A stretch of 64,000 bases of DNA from Rhizobacter sp. Root1238 (GCF_001425825.1 NZ_LMDM01000001.1:380204-444203), one strand, 5' to 3'. Positions 10,882-21,200 are shown, counted from the stretch's first letter. Program-made: numbers and translations. The notes: generated from the letters alone by a model not told the origin.

Positions 10882-11118
10882 ATGAACCAGTCGACTTTCT
10901 TCGCTGACTCGCAAGCCTCGACGGCTTTCGTCCAGCGCATCTCGGACGCTTATGCGTTCGCCACCGCCGCGCTCGCCAGCCTGCTGAGCCCGGCCGCCGA
11001 AAGCCCGGCCGAAGCCGCGAGCCGCCTGCGCTCGCTGGCCGACGCCTACAGCGACGGCCAACCGAGCTACGCCGCCGACCTGCGCGCGGCTGCCGACCGG
11101 GCCGACGCCCAGGTCTGA
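10882..11118 (+). CDS. Small conserved-motif protein C of a three-gene tandem (unknown function)
   Basis: 78 residues from the ATG preceded by GAGAGA; an in-frame ATG 13 codons earlier lacks a ribosome site. Contains FAQ-like Ala-rich helix segment (YAFATAALASLLSPAAE) then LRSLADAYSDGQPSYAADL and RAAADRADAQV, the same motif as in proteins A and B. Followed at once by a strong terminator, which closes the three-gene unit. Confidence 0.7.
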   Translation: MNQSTFFADSQASTAFVQRISDAYAFATAALASLLSPAAESPAEAASRLRSLADAYSDGQPSYAADLRAAADRADAQV

Positions 11119-11138
11119 GCGTTCGACGCTCCAACGAG

Positions 11139-11164
11139 AAGGCCCGCATCCGCGGGCCTTTTTT
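11139..11164. terminator. Intrinsic terminator after the small-gene tandem, likely bidirectional with pckG
   Basis: Stem AAGGCCCGC (11139-11147) pairs with GCGGGCCTT (11152-11160), followed by a T run to 11164. It lies between the end of small gene C and the end of the convergent pckG; the A residues before the stem give a shorter T run in the other direction. Confidence 0.88.
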
Positions 11165-11185
11165 CATGGGTGATCGCGGGTCGCG

Positions 11186-13051
11186 TCAGCCGGCCAGCCG
11201 TGCCTCGATGCGCGCCTTCGTCGCGGTCAGTTCCGCCGGCAGGTGCCAGGCGAGCTGCTTGAACAGCTCGTCGTGCAGCGCCAGCTCGGCCTGCCACGCG
11301 CCGGCATCGACGCCGGTCACCTGGTCGTACTGCGCCGCGCTGAAATCGAGGCCGGTCCAGTTCAGGTCCTGGTAGCTCGGCGTGACGCCGAACACGTTCT
11401 CGCGGCCCGCGGCCCGGCCTTCGACGCGATCGAGCATCCACTTCAGCACGCGCATGTTCTCGCCGTAGCCGGGCCAGACGAACTTGCCGTCGTCGCCCTT
11501 GCGGAACCAGTTCACGCAGAAGATCTTCGGCAGCGTGGCGCCCTTGGCTTGCAGCTTCGCACCCAGCGACAGCCAGTGCTGGAAGTAGTCGCTCATGTTG
11601 TAGCCGATGAACGGCAGCATCGCGAACGGGTCGCGGCGCACCACGCCCTGCTGGCCGGCGGCGGCGGCGGTGGTTTCGCTGCCCATGGTGGCGGCCATGT
11701 AGACGCCTTCGGTCCAGTCGCGCGCTTCGGTGACCAGCGGCACGGTCGTCGAGCGGCGGCCGCCGACGATGATCGCGTCGATCGGCACGCCCGCCGGGTC
11801 GTCCCAGGCCGGGTCGAGCGCCGGGTTGTTGGTGGCCGGCACCGTGAAGCGCGCATTCGGGTGCGCCGCCTTCGCGCCGGTCTCCTTCGCGATCGCCGGG
11901 GTCCAGCGCTGGCCCTGCCAGTCGGTCAGCTGGGCCGGCGGCACGTCGGTCATGCCTTCCCACCAGACGTCGCCGTCGTCGGTGAGCGCGACGTTCGTGA
12001 AGATCACGTCGCGCTTCAGGCTGGCCATGCAGTTGAAGTTGGTCTTCTCGTTGGTGCCGGGTGCGACGCCGAAGTAGCCCGCTTCCGGGTTGATCGCGTA
12101 CAGGCGCCCGTCGGCGGCCGGCTTGATCCACGCGATGTCGTCGCCGATCGTCGTGACCTTCCAGCCCGGCAGGCCGCCCGGTGGGATCAGCATCGCGAAG
12201 TTGGTCTTGCCGCAGGCGCTCGGGAAGGCCGCCGCCACGTGGTGTTTCTTGCCTTCGGGGCTTTCGACGCCGAGGATCAGCATGTGCTCGGCCAGCCAGC
12301 CTTCGTCGCGGCCCATCGTGCTGGCGATGCGCAGCGCGAAGCACTTCTTGCCCAGCAGCGCGTTGCCGCCGTAGCCGGAACCGTAGCTCCAGATCTCGCG
12401 CGTCTCGGGGTAGTGGACGATGTACTTGGTGGTGTTGCACGGCCACGCGACATCCTTCTGGCCCGCTTCCAGCGGCGCGCCGACGGTGTGCATGCACGGC
12501 ACGAAGTCGCCATCGGTGCCCAGCACGTCGAGCACGGCCCGGCCCATGCGCGTCATGATCTTCATGTTGACCGCGACGTACGGGCTGTCGGACAGCTCGA
12601 CGCCGATGTGCGCGATCGGCGAACCGAGCGGCCCCATGCTGAACGGCACGACGTACATCGTGCGGCCCTTCATCGCGCCGCGGAACAGGGCACGGTCGCC
12701 TGTCTGCAGCAGCGCCCGCATCTCGGCCGGGTCCATCCAGTTGTTGGTCGGGCCGGCGTCTTCCTTCTTCGCGCTGCAGATGAAGGTACGGTCTTCGACG
12801 CGCGCCACGTCGCTCGGGCTGCTGCAGGCGAGGTAGCTGTTCGGCCGCAGCTCGGGATTCAGCTTCTTGAAAGTGCCGGCGGCGACGAGCTGGGCACAGA
12901 GCCTGTCGTATTCGGCGGTGCTGCCGTCGCACCAGTGCACGTCGCGGGCTTCGGTCAGCGCCGCCATCTCGGCCACCCATTCCATCAGCCGGGTGTGTTT
13001 GACGTAGGCGGGCGCATTCAGGCGCAAACCCTCCATCGCGGGTCGGTTCAT
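11186..13051 (-). CDS. pckG: Phosphoenolpyruvate carboxykinase (GTP)
   Basis: 621-residue cytoplasmic enzyme converting oxaloacetate and GTP to phosphoenolpyruvate, CO2 and GDP; gateway to gluconeogenesis from amino acids and organic acids. [14 protein letters not shown] is the kinase P-loop with the reactive Cys of GTP-type enzymes, and IGDDIAW gives metal-binding Asp residues. GGAG lies 6 bp before the chosen ATG (MNRPAMEG); the frame could begin at a TTG four codons earlier, which is less likely. Full family length, single gene facing the small-gene tandem. Confidence 0.96.
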   Translation of the reverse strand: MNRPAMEGLRLNAPAYVKHTRLMEWVAEMAALTEARDVHWCDGSTAEYDRLCAQLVAAGTFKKLNPELRPNSYLACSSPSDVARVEDRTFICSAKKEDAGPTNNWMDPAEMRALLQTGDRALFRGAMKGRTMYVVPFSMGPLGSPIAHIGVELSDSPYVAVNMKIMTRMGRAVLDVLGTDGDFVPCMHTVGAPLEAGQKDVAWPCNTTKYIVHYPETREIWSYGSGYGGNALLGKKCFALRIASTMGRDEGWLAEHMLILGVESPEGKKHHVAAAFPSACGKTNFAMLIPPGGLPGWKVTTIGDDIAWIKPAADGRLYAINPEAGYFGVAPGTNEKTNFNCMASLKRDVIFTNVALTDDGDVWWEGMTDVPPAQLTDWQGQRWTPAIAKETGAKAAHPNARFTVPATNNPALDPAWDDPAGVPIDAIIVGGRRSTTVPLVTEARDWTEGVYMAATMGSETTAAAAGQQGVVRRDPFAMLPFIGYNMSDYFQHWLSLGAKLQAKGATLPKIFCVNWFRKGDDGKFVWPGYGENMRVLKWMLDRVEGRAAGRENVFGVTPSYQDLNWTGLDFSAAQYDQVTGVDAGAWQAELALHDELFKQLAWHLPAELTATKARIEARLAG

Positions 13052-13375
13052 CGTGGACTCCAATCATCAAAGTTGCGGGATCGGGCGAACCTCCGGGCTC
13101 GCCCCATGCCGCAAACGCGGTCTGCCATCGCCATCGCCAGGAACAGGCGGTTTCATGCCGGATCGGCAATCGGCGTGCCGCCGCCGGGCAAGGCATTGTC
13201 GTTCGACTGTAATCGCGCCGTAACCACCAGGGCCCGGGGGGCCATGCAATTTGGGAATACGGACATGCAAAGCAGTCGTGACTTTTTCGGCGGTTCTGCG
13301 CGGCGGCTGGCCGGGCGGTGCGGCACTCGATCCGGCCGCCCCTGGCCGTTTCTGCGGCCGCTTTAAGATCGTCGG
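13052..13375. other. Intergenic region upstream of pckG and the next gene
   Basis: 324 bp between two divergent genes. A hairpin-forming repeat GGGCGA...TCGCCC lies about 30 bp before pckG. No convincing small gene or RNA was seen; promoters for both genes must lie here, but no clear -35/-10 pair could be chosen by eye. Confidence 0.5.
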
Positions 13376-14185
13376 ATGATGCGACGACGCCTACTCCTTT
13401 CCCTCGCAGCCGCCAGCAGTCTGGCTGTCCCGTTCACCGCCCGTGCGGCCCAGCGCAAGTCGCTGGCGGACCCGCTGCTGATGGGCGTCGAGCAGTCGCT
13501 GCTCGACTCCGGCCTCGGCCAGGCTTTCCAGAAGGGATTCGGCCGCGACACCGGCGTTGCGGTGCAGGTGTCGGGTGGCCAGAGCGCCGCGCTGATCCAG
13601 GCGCTGGAGCGCGGCGAGATCGACATGGCGATGACCAACGCGCCCGAACTCGAGATGCAGCTCGAGAAGCAGGGCCTGGCGCACGACCGCCACCGCGTCG
13701 CGCTCGGCGACTACGTGCTGATCGGCCCGGTCGAGGGCAAGGGCAAGAAGGCCAAGGACCCGGCCGGCGTGCTGGGTGGCAAGGACATCGGCGCTGCGCT
13801 GATGGGCATCGCGAATGCGCAGGCGCGATTCCTGGGCAACAACAACGGCAGCGGTGCGGCACTCGCGGAACTGCCGCTGTGGCGCGCGTCGAAGGTCGCA
13901 CCGGCCGCACCGTGGTACATGACTGCTGACCCGAAGAGTTCGATCATCGCGCAGGCCGCGGCGCAGAACGCCTACGCGGTGGTGGAGCGCGGCGTCTGGC
14001 TGAGCCACCCGACGAAGCCGCTTGCGATCGTCGTTGAAGGCGACCCGCTGCTGGCGACCGAGGTGCACGTGATGCGCGCGTTCCGCGTCAACCACCCGGC
14101 GGCCAAGTTGTTCACGCAGTGGATCTCCGGCCCGCAAGGCCGCCGCGTCGCGGCGAGCGTGCGCGGCTGGCGCTCGGCGACCTGA
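13376..14185 (+). CDS. Orphan periplasmic solute-binding protein, tungstate/molybdate (TupA)-like PBP domain
   Basis: 269 residues with an N-terminal signal (basic MMRRR, hydrophobic core, ARA-A cleavage near residue 24). SGGQSAALIQALERGEIDMAMTNAPE and FLGNNNGSG followed by PWYMTADP resemble TupA-like proteins that bind oxyanions for ABC import. No permease or ATPase is next to it, so it may serve a distant transporter or be a sensor. A MOSC-domain protein linked to molybdenum chemistry follows 12 bp later, which fits an oxyanion theme but does not prove it. Start may be either of two consecutive ATGs. Confidence 0.75.
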   Translation: MMRRRLLLSLAAASSLAVPFTARAAQRKSLADPLLMGVEQSLLDSGLGQAFQKGFGRDTGVAVQVSGGQSAALIQALERGEIDMAMTNAPELEMQLEKQGLAHDRHRVALGDYVLIGPVEGKGKKAKDPAGVLGGKDIGAALMGIANAQARFLGNNNGSGAALAELPLWRASKVAPAAPWYMTADPKSSIIAQAAAQNAYAVVERGVWLSHPTKPLAIVVEGDPLLATEVHVMRAFRVNHPAAKLFTQWISGPQGRRVAASVRGWRSAT

Positions 14186-14197
14186 GCCCCGGTGTCG

Positions 14198-14767
14198 ATG
14201 CGGCTGGTCAGCGTCAACGTCGCCCGCGCGAGCGAGTGGTCGATCAACGGCCGGCCGGTGCTGACGGCGATCGGCAAGCAGCCGGTCGACGGCCCGGTCG
14301 CGGCGCAGCCGATGGGGCTCGATGGCGACGAGCAGGCCGACCTCAGCGTGCACGGTGGCCTGGGCAAGGCGGTCTACGCCTACCCGAGCGAGCACTACCC
14401 GTTCTGGCAGACGGTGCGCGCGCAGGCCCAGGTGGCCGGCTGGGACGAGCCACTGCGACCCGGCTCGATCGGCGAGAACCTGACGCTCGCGGGGATGCTG
14501 GAAAACCAGGCCTGGATCGGCGACGTGCTGCGCTTTCCCGACTGCGAGCTTGCGGTCAGCGAGCCGCGCTTCCCGTGCTTCAAGTTCAATGCGGCGATGG
14601 GCTTCAACCAGGCCGTCAAGATGATGGCGTCGAGCGCCTGGTGCGGCTTCTACCTGTCGGTGCGCTCGCCGGGCACGCTGCGCGCCGGGCAGGCCTTCGA
14701 GCTGGTGCCGGGGCCGCGCGAGGTCGGCATTCCGGAGCTGTTCCGCGCCCGCATGAAGAAGGGCTGA
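14198..14767 (+). CDS. MOSC domain protein, YiiM-like
   Basis: 189 residues. MOSC domains descend from the molybdenum-cofactor sulfurase C-terminus and YiiM-type proteins help reduce N-hydroxylated substrates with the molybdenum cofactor. Visible motifs: QADLSVHGGLGKAVYAYP, GSIGENLT and EPRFPCFKF with the conserved Cys. An in-frame GTG two codons upstream (14192) is an alternative start. Immediately follows the TupA-like gene on the same strand and could be co-transcribed. Confidence 0.88.
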   Translation: MRLVSVNVARASEWSINGRPVLTAIGKQPVDGPVAAQPMGLDGDEQADLSVHGGLGKAVYAYPSEHYPFWQTVRAQAQVAGWDEPLRPGSIGENLTLAGMLENQAWIGDVLRFPDCELAVSEPRFPCFKFNAAMGFNQAVKMMASSAWCGFYLSVRSPGTLRAGQAFELVPGPREVGIPELFRARMKKG

Positions 14768-14779
14768 GGCCCGGGCGGC

Positions 14780-15832
14780 TCAGCCCTTCGGCGCCGACCA
14801 GCGGAACATCGGCGACGCGAGCAGCACGACCGCCGCCATCCGCGTCACGTGAAACGCCGTCACCACCGGCACGCCCAGCTCCAGCACCTTGGCCGTCAGG
14901 CACATCTCGGCGATGCCGCCGGGCGAGGTGCCGAGCAGCACGGTGGCCGGGTGCAGCCCGCTGAGCTGCGCGACGCCGAGCGCAAAGCCGGCCGACAGCG
15001 CGATCATCGCCAGCGTGCCGACGCCCACGCTGAGCAGCCAGCGCGGCGCGGTGTGCAGGAAGGCCGGCGTGAAGCGCGTGCCGAGCGCGACGCCGATGAA
15101 GAGCTGGCCGAGGTTGGTCATCCACTTCGGCAGCGCCGACAGCTCGACGCCGGTGGCGGTGAGCCCGAACGCGACGAACAGCGGGCCCAGCACCCACGGG
15201 TTCGAGACGCCGCGCCAGCGCAGGAAGGCGCCGCCGGCGGCCGTCATCGCGATCAACTGCAGCAGCCCGTGCCACTCGACGCGTTGCGGGCCGGGCAGCG
15301 TCGGGTCGAGCCCGTGCAGGCCGGCGAACTGGAAGCCGAACGGGATCGTCAGCACGACCAGCAGGATGCGCAGCGAATGCGCGCTCGCGACCAGGTCCAT
15401 GCGCCCGCCGAAGCGCTCGGCCAGCACCGCCATCTCCGACGCGCCGCCGATGGCACTCGCGAAGAACAGCGTCGGCCGGTCGAGCGCCATGGCGGCGTTG
15501 GCGCGCGCCAGGTAGGCGCCGAAGCCGGCGCCGAGCAGCAGCGCCCACGCGATGCCGGCGAGGATCACCGCCCAGTGGCTCGCGACGATGCCGACCACCT
15601 GCGGCGTGAAGTACAGCCCGAGCACCGTGCCGATGGCCCACTGGCCGGCATTGCGCAGCGGCGTGGCGGCCGCGAACGGCAGACCGGCCATGCAGCCGAT
15701 GGCTGTCGCGATCAGCGGGCCGATCATCCACGGCAGCGGGGTGCGCAGCAGCAGGCACAAGCCGGCGGCCGCGGCGCCGGCGAGCAAGGTCAGGGCAAGG
15801 CGGGCCGGGCGCCGCGCGAGGAATTCAGGCAC
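14780..15832 (-). CDS. AbrB-family integral membrane protein
   Basis: 350 residues, about ten hydrophobic helices, arranged as an internal duplication: PLPWMIGPLIATAIGCMAG in the first half corresponds to VSNPWVLGPLFVAFGL in the second, and GTVLGLYFTP to GVALGTRFTP. This matches the AbrB/YbgL membrane family, sometimes named putative ammonia monooxygenase; true function is unknown. Repeated SAIGGASEMAVLAE and GTSPGGIAEMCLTA segments suggest two symmetrical re-entrant loops. Convergent with the MOSC gene, with a 12-bp gap. Confidence 0.85.
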   Translation of the reverse strand: MPEFLARRPARLALTLLAGAAAAGLCLLLRTPLPWMIGPLIATAIGCMAGLPFAAATPLRNAGQWAIGTVLGLYFTPQVVGIVASHWAVILAGIAWALLLGAGFGAYLARANAAMALDRPTLFFASAIGGASEMAVLAERFGGRMDLVASAHSLRILLVVLTIPFGFQFAGLHGLDPTLPGPQRVEWHGLLQLIAMTAAGGAFLRWRGVSNPWVLGPLFVAFGLTATGVELSALPKWMTNLGQLFIGVALGTRFTPAFLHTAPRWLLSVGVGTLAMIALSAGFALGVAQLSGLHPATVLLGTSPGGIAEMCLTAKVLELGVPVVTAFHVTRMAAVVLLASPMFRWSAPKG

Positions 15833-15868
15833 CCGGCGATGCTAGCCGCGGGGCCTGTCAGCGCGCTT

Positions 15869-16876
15869 TCAGAAGCCCTCGAGCACCACCTTGCCCCGGG
15901 CTTTTCCGCTTTCGATGAACGCATGCGCGCGCTTCAGGTTGGCGGCGTTGATGCTGCCGAAGTGCTCGCCGAGCGTGCTGCGCAGCCGGCCGGCGTCGAT
16001 CAGCCGGGCCACCTCGTCGAGCAGCTCGTGCTGCTTGTGCATGTCGGCGGTCTGCATCATCGGCCGGGTGAACATCAGCTCCCAGTGCAGCGACAGGCTC
16101 TTGCGCTTCATCGGCATCACGTCGAGCGGCTCCTTGAAGTCGTCGATCAGTGCCAGCTTGCCTTGCGGCGCGAGCGCCTCGACGATCTGCTGGAAATAGG
16201 TGGGTGTGTGCGTCAGCCCCGCGACCGCGGTGACCTGCGGCACGCCGGCCGCCTGCAGTTGCGGCAACAGCGGCTGGTGGTGGTCGATCACATGGTGCGC
16301 GCCCAGTTCGTGCAGCCAGGCCTGCGTTTCGGGGCGCGAGGCGGTGCCGATCACCGTCAGCTTCGTCAGCCGGCGCGCGAGCTGCGTCAGGATCGAGCCG
16401 ACGCCGCCGGCCGCCCCGATGATCAGCAGCGCGCCTTCGGTGTCGGCCGTCGTGCCGAGGCGGTCGAACAGCAGCTCCCAGGCGGTGATCGCGGTCAGCG
16501 GCAGCGCGGCGGCCTGGGCGGCCGGGATCGACGTCGGCGCGTGGCCGACGATGCGCTCGTCGACCAGTTGCAACTCGGCATTGCTGCCCGAGCGCGTGAT
16601 GTCGCCGGCGTACCAGACGCGGTCGCCCGGCTTGAACAGCGTGACCTGCTCGCCGACCGCTTCGACGGTGCCGACGGCATCCCAGCCGATGACCTTTGCC
16701 TGCCCGTCGGCGGGCGTGCTGCCGGCGCGGATCTTCACGTCGACCGGGTTCACCGAGATGGCCTCCACGCGCACCAGCAGGTCGCGGCCGGCGGCGACCG
16801 GCTCGGGCAGCGTCACGTCGAGCAGCGACTCGGCATCGGTGATCGGCAGGGGGCGGCGGTAGGCAACGGCTTTCAT
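15869..16876 (-). CDS. Zinc-independent alcohol dehydrogenase/quinone oxidoreductase family protein
   Basis: 335-residue medium-chain dehydrogenase/reductase. GroES-like N-terminus with SVNPVDVKIRAG, then a nucleotide-binding Rossmann part with IIGAAGGVGSILTQLARR. The Cys residues of the structural zinc lobe are absent, which places it with the zinc-independent (ZADH1/quinone reductase-like) branch. NADPH-dependent reduction of quinones or enones is the usual activity; the substrate is unknown. ATG at 16876 is the start of MKAVAYRRP; an upstream in-frame extension is AT-rich and unlikely to be translated. Confidence 0.88.
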   Translation of the reverse strand: MKAVAYRRPLPITDAESLLDVTLPEPVAAGRDLLVRVEAISVNPVDVKIRAGSTPADGQAKVIGWDAVGTVEAVGEQVTLFKPGDRVWYAGDITRSGSNAELQLVDERIVGHAPTSIPAAQAAALPLTAITAWELLFDRLGTTADTEGALLIIGAAGGVGSILTQLARRLTKLTVIGTASRPETQAWLHELGAHHVIDHHQPLLPQLQAAGVPQVTAVAGLTHTPTYFQQIVEALAPQGKLALIDDFKEPLDVMPMKRKSLSLHWELMFTRPMMQTADMHKQHELLDEVARLIDAGRLRSTLGEHFGSINAANLKRAHAFIESGKARGKVVLEGF

Positions 16877-17043
16877 CGAGCGGCTCCGGAAGGTAGTGGT
16901 GCGGTCCGGGCACTGTAGGCAAGTCGATGAGAATTGATAATCCATATCCGCTCACTATCACCTTCAAACAAAATTTGAAGGATGCCGTGACGGCGATCGA
17001 GGCAACGACAATACGGTGCTGAACCGTTTCCAGAAAGCCGCCG

Positions 17044-17886
17044 ATGCTCGCCTACCGCCACGCCTTCCACGCCGGCAACCATGCCGATGTGCTCAAGCAC
17101 ACCGTGCTCGGCATGGTGCTGCGCTACATGAACCAGAAGGACAAGCCGTACCGCCTGGTCGACACCCATGCCGGCGCCGGCGGTTATTCGCTCGAAGGCC
17201 AGTACGCGACCAAGAAGGGCGAGTTCGAGCAAGGGATCGCACGGCTCTGGGCCCGCGACGACCTGCCCGGCCCGGTGGCCGACTACGTGGCCGCGGTGCG
17301 CCAGTTCAACCCCGACGGCAAGCTGCGCCAGTACCCCGGCTCGCCCGCCTTTGCGCAGATGCTGCTGCGCGCCCAGGACCAGCTGCGGCTGTTCGAGCTG
17401 CACAACACCGACCACCGCATCCTCGAGTCCTTCCTCGGCGCCACGAAGAACGTCGAGATCTTCAATGCCGACGGCTTCGACGGGCTGAAGGGCCAGGTGC
17501 CGCCGTCGAGCCGGCGCGCCGCCATCCTGATGGACCCGAGCTACGAAGGCCACGGCGACTACGGCCGCGTGATCGCCTCGCTGCGCGAGGCGCTGCTGCG
17601 CTTCGCCGAGGGCGTCTACATGGTCTGGTACCCGCAGGTGCAGAAGCTCGAAGCCGCGCAGCTGCCGCGCCGCCTCGAAGGCCTGGCGCCCAAGGGCTGG
17701 CTGCATGTGCGCCTGACGGTGCAGGTGCCCGATGCGCAGGGCTTCGGCCTGGCCGGCAGCGGCGTGTTCATCCTGAACCCGCCGTACACGCTGCACGACG
17801 AGCTGCTCGCGGTGCTGCCCTACCTGGTCGACGTGCTGGGACAGTACGACGACGCGAACTACCTGCTCGAGCAGAAAGCCGCCTGA
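17044..17886 (+). CDS. rlmJ: 23S rRNA (adenine(2030)-N6)-methyltransferase
   Basis: 280 residues, the size of E. coli RlmJ, which methylates A2030 in 23S rRNA using S-adenosylmethionine. Starts with LAYRHAFHAGNHADVLKH, a highly conserved N-terminus; VDTHAGAGGYSL is the cofactor loop and MDPSYE is the catalytic motif (DPPYE in E. coli; Ser replaces the second Pro). C-terminal GSGVFILNPPYTLH is also conserved. Monocistronic; a short GC hairpin without T tract follows its stop at 17891-17906. Confidence 0.94.
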   Translation: MLAYRHAFHAGNHADVLKHTVLGMVLRYMNQKDKPYRLVDTHAGAGGYSLEGQYATKKGEFEQGIARLWARDDLPGPVADYVAAVRQFNPDGKLRQYPGSPAFAQMLLRAQDQLRLFELHNTDHRILESFLGATKNVEIFNADGFDGLKGQVPPSSRRAAILMDPSYEGHGDYGRVIASLREALLRFAEGVYMVWYPQVQKLEAAQLPRRLEGLAPKGWLHVRLTVQVPDAQGFGLAGSGVFILNPPYTLHDELLAVLPYLVDVLGQYDDANYLLEQKAA

Positions 17887-17915
17887 ACCGCGCGGCCGCA
17901 GCCGCGTAAGTTAGG

Positions 17916-17931
17916 TTGCAAGCGGTTTCAG
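17916..17931. promoter_or_regulatory. LacI-type operator-like site 1 upstream of the GH3 gene
   Basis: TTGCAAGCGGTTTCAG resembles a LacI-family operator (TTGCAAGCG-CTTTCA type) and repeats the site at 18121 with one difference. It lies in the 323-bp gap between rlmJ and the GH3 gene, in which no gene is seen. Both copies are followed by CCG. The regulator gene is not in the window. Confidence 0.5.
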
Positions 17932-18120
17932 CCGAGTTTCACGAAACGCTCGGTAGATTCCCTGACGCCCGCCGTTTTGCTGCAGTGCCGTAGCTGCACC
18001 GCCGCAATCCGCGCCAGGGCGCGCTGCAGCTTGTGTCGCGCGATGTCATGTGCGGTTTTCCACAGTCTTCCACGGGGTGTCCCGGGCTTGTCATCGCCTT
18101 AACGATTGGTAAACGTCTTC

Positions 18121-18136
18121 TTGCAAGCGCTTTCAG
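18121..18136. promoter_or_regulatory. LacI-type operator-like site 2 upstream of the GH3 gene
   Basis: TTGCAAGCGCTTTCAG, with the central AAGCGCTT fully palindromic as in LacI-family sites with a central CG step. It is 74 bp before the GH3 ATG and 205 bp after site 1, a spacing that could allow DNA looping between the two. Repression relieved by a sugar is the family expectation. Confidence 0.6.
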
Positions 18137-18209
18137 CCGTGGCTATGCTCGCGCCGCGTTCGCACGGTCCGCCGATGCGGTCGACATACCCACAAGAGGA
18201 GACAAAGCC

Positions 18210-21200
18210 ATGATTCGTTCTTCCCGCGCTGCCCTGCACGGGCTCGCCTGGGCCGTCGCGCTCACGCTGGGCGCCTGCGGCGGCGGCGATTCCGACAGCC
18301 CGCCACCGCCCTCGCCTCCCGTGAGCACCGACATCCCGACCACACCGCTGCAGGACTGGCCCGCGATCAAGAGCGCGGTGGCCCGCGATGCCGGCATCGA
18401 GTCGCAGGTCGACGCGCTGCTGGCCAAGATGAGCCTGGCCGAGAAGGTCGGCCAGATGACGCAGGTCGAGATCCAGGGCGTGACGCCGGACGACATCAAG
18501 ACCTACCACCTCGGCTCGGTGCTGAACGGTGGCGGCTCGTTCCCCGGCCAGCACAAGGATGCGGCGGTGGGCGACTGGCTGGCGCTGGCCGACACGCTGT
18601 GGGCCGCGTCGATGGACCCGGCCAACCCGAACCCGATCCCGCTGATCTGGGGCACGGACGCGGTGCACGGCCACAACAACGTGAAGGGCGCGACGCTGTT
18701 CCCGCACAACATCGGCCTGGGCGCGACGCGCGACCCGGAACTGCTGCGCCGCATCGGCGAGGTCACCGCGCGCGAAGTGGCGCACACCGGCATCGACTGG
18801 GCCTTCGGCCCGACGCTCGCCGTCGTCCGCGACGACCGCTGGGGCCGCACCTACGAAGGCTATTCGGAAGACCCGCTGGTCGTGCAGTCGTACGGCGGCG
18901 AGGTCATCAAGGGCCTGCAGGGCGCGCTCGCGAAGGACGCGAAGGCCAGCGAGAAGGTGGTCGCGACCGCGAAGCACTTCCTGGGCGACGGCGGCACCAC
19001 CGACGGCAAGGACCAGGGCGTCACCGCGGTCACCGAGGCCGACCTGATCAACATCCACGGCCGCGGCTACTACACCGCGCTGCAGGCGGGTGCCCAATCA
19101 GTGATGGCGTCGTTCAGCAGCTGGAAGGACGCATCGAAGGGCGACACCGCGCGCGCCGACAAGATGCACGGCCACAAGTATTTGCTGACCGACGTGCTGA
19201 AGACCAAGATGGGATTCGACGGCTTCGTCGTCTCGGACTGGAACGGCCTCGGCCAGGTCAACACGACCAACAGCGATTCGACGATCGCGTGCACCAACGC
19301 GAATTGCCCGCAGGCCATCAACGCCGGCATCGACATGGTGATGGTGCCGTACGTCGACGACTGGAAGGCCTTCATCGCCAACACGATCGCCAGCGTGCAG
19401 AGCGGCGAGATCCCGCAGGCGCGCATCGACGACGCGGTGCGCCGCATCCTGCGCGTCAAGCTGCGCGCCGGGTTGTTCAACAAGCCGAAGCCGTCGGCGC
19501 GCAATGCGAGCAGCGAGGTCGGCACCGCCGAGAACCGCGCGGTTGCCCGCGAGGCGGTGCGCAAATCGCTGGTGCTGTTGAAGAACAACGGTGCCACGCT
19601 GCCGTTGGCACGCAGCGCCAAGGTGCTGGTGGCCGGCAAGAGCGCCGACAGCCTGTCGAACCAGAGCGGCGGCTGGTCGCTGACCTGGCAGGGCACCGAC
19701 AACGTGAATGCCGATTTCGGCGGCGGCACCACGCTGTGGGCGGCGATCCAGAAGATCGCACCGAACGCGGTGATCGACACCAGCGCCACCGGCGCGCTGG
19801 GCAGCGCGGACTACGACGCGGCCATCGTCGTGATCGGCGAGACGCCGTATGCAGAAGGCGTCGGCGACATCGGCAAGAACAAGACGCTGGAGCACGCGAA
19901 GCTGCATCCGGAAGATGTCGCGCTGATCGACGCGCTGAAGGCCAAGGGCGTCAAGAAGATCGTCACCGTGCTGTACTCGGGCCGCCCGCTGTACGCGAGC
20001 CGCGAGATCAACCGCTCGGATGCGTTCGTCGCCGCGTGGCTGCCGGGCACCGAGGGCGACGGCCTGGCCGACGTTCTGTTCAAGAAGGACGACGGCAGCG
20101 TCAATGCCGACTTCAGCGGCAAGCTCTCGTACTCGTGGCCGAAGGCGGCCTGCCAGGTCGCGTTGAACAAGGGCGATGCCGGCTACGACCCGCTGTATGC
20201 GTTCGGCTACGGCCTGACCTACGCCGCACCCGGCACCGATCAGGGCGCGTACGACGAGACCACCGTGGCGCAGGGTTGCGGCGTGCCGGCCGGTGGCGGC
20301 GGCACCACCGACCAGACGTTGGCGGTGTTCGACGGCGCGAACCAGAGCGGCTTCTCGATGCGCATCGGCGCGCCGTCGAGCTGGGCGGTGCTGGTGGGCT
20401 TGTCGACCGCGACGAGCACGTCGACGCCGCAGGGCGAGATCACCGCGGTGCCGGTCGACGACAAGGACGGCAAGCAGTGGGCGGCGATCAAGGCGAAGTG
20501 GAACGGCGCCGCCGGCCAGCTCTACATGCAGAGCACCAACGACGCCGACAAGCAGGACCTGCAGTCGTACCTGAACTCGCAAGGCTCGCTGGTGTTCGAT
20601 GCGCGCGTCGCCGTGGCGCCGACCGCGGCGGTCAAGATGCGGGTGGACTGCGGCTACCCGTGCATGGGCGAGATCGATGCGACCAACACCTTCGGCGCGC
20701 TGCCGGCCAACACCTGGACGGAGCTGGCGGTGCCGCTGCACTGCTTTGCCGACCAGGGCACCGACTTCACCGCGGTGAACACGCCGTTCCTGCTGTACAG
20801 CAGCGGGGGGCAGTTCGAGGTGTCGGTGGCGAACATCCGCTGGGATCCGAAGAACACCGGCAACGTGCCGTGTGCTGGCGGGCCGGCGGTGAACGTGATC
20901 GCGGTGACGGCCGACAAGGACCTGTACGTCAACGGCATCAGCGATGCGGCGGCGCTGGCGGCGCCGGGTGCGTGGTCGACCGGTGGCACGGGCAGCGTGA
21001 CGCTGACGAACGACGTGGTCGATGGCGCCGACAAGGTCATCGATGTGGCGTTCAACGGCGTGACCGATGGTGGCGGCAATGGCGGCATCTACCTGTCGGT
21101 GCCGGACAACACGTTGATCGATGCGTCGGCGATCGCGGCGACCGGCGGCGTGCAGTTCGAGATCCGGGTGCTCGACTACGGCAACAGCACGCAGGACTTC

